Of a stretch of DNA of 64,000 nt, positions 61,699 to 64,000 are shown one piece after another (the first letter of the stretch is position 1; the number at the start of each line of letters is the position of its first letter). The translations under genes were made by a program, and so were the position numbers. The DNA comes from Porticoccaceae bacterium. GTDB lineage: Bacteria; Pseudomonadota; Gammaproteobacteria; Pseudomonadales; Porticoccaceae. The stretch lies in assembly GCA_002731695.1 (NCBI GenBank), contig PCCK01000091.1:27790-91789 (forward strand), given 5' to 3'. Below the pieces are notes generated by a model, which worked only from the letters and a program-made list of their open reading frames with translations, made no database searches and was not told the origin of the DNA.

Positions 61699-61995
61699 CT
61701 ATTCGATAACCGCCAAGTCAAAGTTACTATCGGCAGACAAACGCACATATGCCTTTTTCCAATCACTACGCTTACCAAAACCATACTTCGTTCGGCGCGT
61801 TTTGCCTTTGACGCCAACCACCCGAACATCCTCTACATCGACAAGAAACAATTTCTGCACAGCATTCCTTATCTCTGGTTTACTGGAATCCCGAGCAACC
61901 TTGAAAACCACAAGGTTCGACTCACCCCCAGTACTCGCCGACTTTTCCGTAATGTGCTGACCTAAAATAACTTTGTAAACTCGTTCCTCGCTCAA
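61699..61995 (-). CDS. rplW: 50S ribosomal protein L23
   Basis: [76 protein letters not shown]. Confidence 0.98.
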   Translation of the reverse strand: MSEERVYKVILGQHITEKSASTGGESNLVVFKVARDSSKPEIRNAVQKLFLVDVEDVRVVGVKGKTRRTKYGFGKRSDWKKAYVRLSADSNFDLAVIE

Positions 61996-62606
61996 GACAG
62001 CACCTCTTCAATTTTTCTTAATGCTGGAACAGTCATAATTATTTTTGGAGAATTAATCAGACTCACTGGATTTACTCCCGCCACATTACACACTGCTACC
62101 CCTTTTACGTTGCGCGCCGATAAATACAAATTTTCATCCAGTGGATCATTAATAATAAGAGCATCCAGAAGTCTAAACTCAGCAAGCTTTTCCAATAATG
62201 CCTTCGTCCTAGGAGTTTCAATCTCGAAGTTGTCAACTACTAAAAGTCTATCTTGGCGCGCAAGCTCAGAGAGTATGGAACTCAGTGCAGCGCGATACAT
62301 CTTACGATTCAGTTTCTTCGAAAAATTCCGCGGCTGACCCGCAAATGTGACCCCTCCAGATCGCCAAAGTGGACTTCGAGTAGTCCCTGCACGTGCTCGC
62401 CCTGTACCCTTCTGCCTAAATGGTTTTCTTCCTCCCCCAGATACTGATGATCGATTCTTTTGGGCGCTTGTACCTTGCCGCCGTCCCGCTAAATACGCTA
62501 CTACCGTCTGATGGACTAAGTCTCGATTATATTCCCGACCAAAAGCTGAATCAGAAACTTCTATAATTCTCTCCTTACCCTCTGATGTGGCCACGGCTAA
62601 TTCCAT
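61992..62606 (-). CDS. rplD: 50S ribosomal protein L4
   Basis: [72 protein letters not shown]. Confidence 0.98.
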   Translation of the reverse strand: MELAVATSEGKERIIEVSDSAFGREYNRDLVHQTVVAYLAGRRQGTSAQKNRSSVSGGGRKPFRQKGTGRARAGTTRSPLWRSGGVTFAGQPRNFSKKLNRKMYRAALSSILSELARQDRLLVVDNFEIETPRTKALLEKLAEFRLLDALIINDPLDENLYLSARNVKGVAVCNVAGVNPVSLINSPKIIMTVPALRKIEEVLS

Positions 62607-62617
62607 AGGAAATTCCT

Positions 62618-63253
62618 TTATCTCTTTACCGAGGGGCGTATGAGCACATCGCCCCCGGGTGCTCCAGCAACAGCGCCCTTCACGAGGATCAAATGTCTGT
62701 CTGGATCAACTCTCACAATCTTTAAATTTTGAGTAGTGACTCGTTGAGCTCCCATTTGTCCGGACATCTTTTTACCCTTGAAAACTTTTCCGGGTGTTTG
62801 ATTCTGTCCAATTGAACCCGGCGCCCTATGCGAGATGGAGTTTCCATGAGTCGCATCCTGCATTGCAAAATTCCAGCGTTTAACACCACCCTGAAACCCC
62901 TTACCTTTAGACGTTGCTACGACATCTATGTGTTGCCCGTCGACAAATCGATCAACAGTCAGGGAAGCTCCCAACTGGAACGATTCTGATAATCCGTCCG
63001 TTCGAAACTCCCAGTATCCCAGTCCAGTTTCCACTCCAGCCTTCATCATATGTCCGATTTGCGACTTATTTAACCTTGAAGTTTTCTGCTGACCTTTCGT
63101 TACTTGAATTGCATCATAACCATCTGATGCCACTGTTTTAATCTGTGTAATCTTGTTGGGCCGAACTTCGATAACCGTTACAGGAATTGAAAGGCCGTCG
63201 TCAGTAAACACTCTTGTCATACCGCATTTGCGGCCAACTAGTCCCAAACTCAT
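62618..63253 (-). CDS. rplC: 50S ribosomal protein L3
   Basis: [43 protein letters not shown] track extends to 63307 but the canonical start is ATG 63253 (MSLGLVG). Confidence 0.97.
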   Translation of the reverse strand: MSLGLVGRKCGMTRVFTDDGLSIPVTVIEVRPNKITQIKTVASDGYDAIQVTKGQQKTSRLNKSQIGHMMKAGVETGLGYWEFRTDGLSESFQLGASLTVDRFVDGQHIDVVATSKGKGFQGGVKRWNFAMQDATHGNSISHRAPGSIGQNQTPGKVFKGKKMSGQMGAQRVTTQNLKIVRVDPDRHLILVKGAVAGAPGGDVLIRPSVKR

Positions 63254-63352
63254 TACTATCCTTCTCCCAGTTACGCGCCTTTTTACAACTACGACCTTAG
63301 ACTGCAAGAATTTTACTCAAGACTCCCAGTAAAAAAGATCGGCAAAAATAAA

Positions 63353-63664
63353 TTAACTAAGACTAATCTGCACCTCGACTCCAGCCGCCAAATTCAATTT
63401 CATTAAAGCATCTACTGTTTTCTCAGTTGGCTCAACAATATCTAACAGTCTCTTGTGCGTACGAATTTCATATTGGTCTCTGGCATCTTTGTTAACATGC
63501 GGCGATATCAGCACGGTGAATTTCTCTCTCCTTGTCGGCAAAGGAATCGGACCCCTAATCTGAGCCCCTGTGCGACGCGCGGTGTCTACTATCTCCTGAG
63601 TGGACGTATCGATCAACTTATGATCAAATGCTTTGAGACGTATTCTAATGCTCTGATTTTGCAT
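63353..63664 (-). CDS. rpsJ: 30S ribosomal protein S10
   Basis: [90 protein letters not shown]. Confidence 0.98.
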   Translation of the reverse strand: MQNQSIRIRLKAFDHKLIDTSTQEIVDTARRTGAQIRGPIPLPTRREKFTVLISPHVNKDARDQYEIRTHKRLLDIVEPTEKTVDALMKLNLAAGVEVQISLS

Positions 63665-63949
63665 CTAGTAACCTATTTTATTTAAAGACTATCTCGAGTG
63701 TTTGCTGTCTCTGCCCACAAAAAGCGAGCGCGAAGTCTAGAGCCGGAGCCCAGAGATGTCAAGCCTTTTGAGCATTTACATATTCAAAACTAGACTCGAA
63801 AGTGGTTGCATTGATATCATTACACAATAGCATATCAACATGATTGCTTTTTTATATCGAAGTCCCAATTTAGGGGAAGAAACGAGCAGTGGCAAAGTAA
63901 CCCAGCACTAGTGCTTACCCGTTATACCAACAATTTGGGTCCTCAGTAA

Positions 63950-64000
63950 CTACGCTACAATTTTGGCTACCACACCAGCACCCACCGTACGCCCGCCCTC
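63950..64000 (-). CDS. tuf: elongation factor Tu, C-terminal 16 codons plus stop (rest beyond window edge)
   Basis: Minus strand from 64000: EGGRTVGAGVVAKIVA* = EF-Tu C-terminus. Confidence 0.92.
   Translation of the reverse strand, partial: EGGRTVGAGVVAKIVA

Noticed and set aside
63665-63949. Possible tRNA or structured S10 leader between tuf and rpsJ
   Set aside because: No tRNA cloverleaf recognised; an L4-type leader cannot be asserted by eye
1-64000. CRISPR arrays, transposons/IS elements, integrons, prophage structural genes, rRNA
   Set aside because: No regularly spaced repeats, transposase/integrase ORFs or phage structural genes were seen; the P-like/DnaT-like genes are isolated in a core-gene context

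Overview
The window is a 64 kb chromosomal segment, most likely gammaproteobacterial judging by gene content and order. It is almost fully coding and mostly conserved core genome. From left to right: a 5'-truncated saccharopine-dehydrogenase-like gene; ettA; a hotdog thioesterase; a SPOR-domain protein; and an Amt ammonium transporter. Next comes a minus-strand cobalamin uptake/salvage cluster (cobalamin riboswitch, btuB, a degraded BtuF-like ORF, cobO, btuC, btuD, btuF). Then radA; a DnaT-like protein with three tandem DnaT domains next to a lambda-P-like replication ORF; and aceK. A type II secretion operon follows (order E-F-G-H-I-J-K-L-M-C-D-A-B), then a DUF1820 protein, miaB-phoH-ybeY-corC-lnt, an exported peroxiredoxin, leuS-lptE-holA, a VanZ-like gene and murU-amgK. 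Last are lptD-surA-pdxA-rsmA, apaH, and the complete alpha/spc/S10 ribosomal operons up to the C-terminal codons of tuf. The ORF track missed rpmJ (TTG start, 53045-53161) and the tuf tail; both were recovered by reading the minus strand. I saw no CRISPR array, prophage, transposon, rRNA or tRNA. Nothing here is clearly a new system. The most interesting items are the chromosomal three-domain DnaT plus P-like pair, the decayed second B12-binding protein inside the riboswitch-controlled cluster, and the hairpin/palindrome structure upstream of amt. All family assignments come from motif recognition, without database searches.
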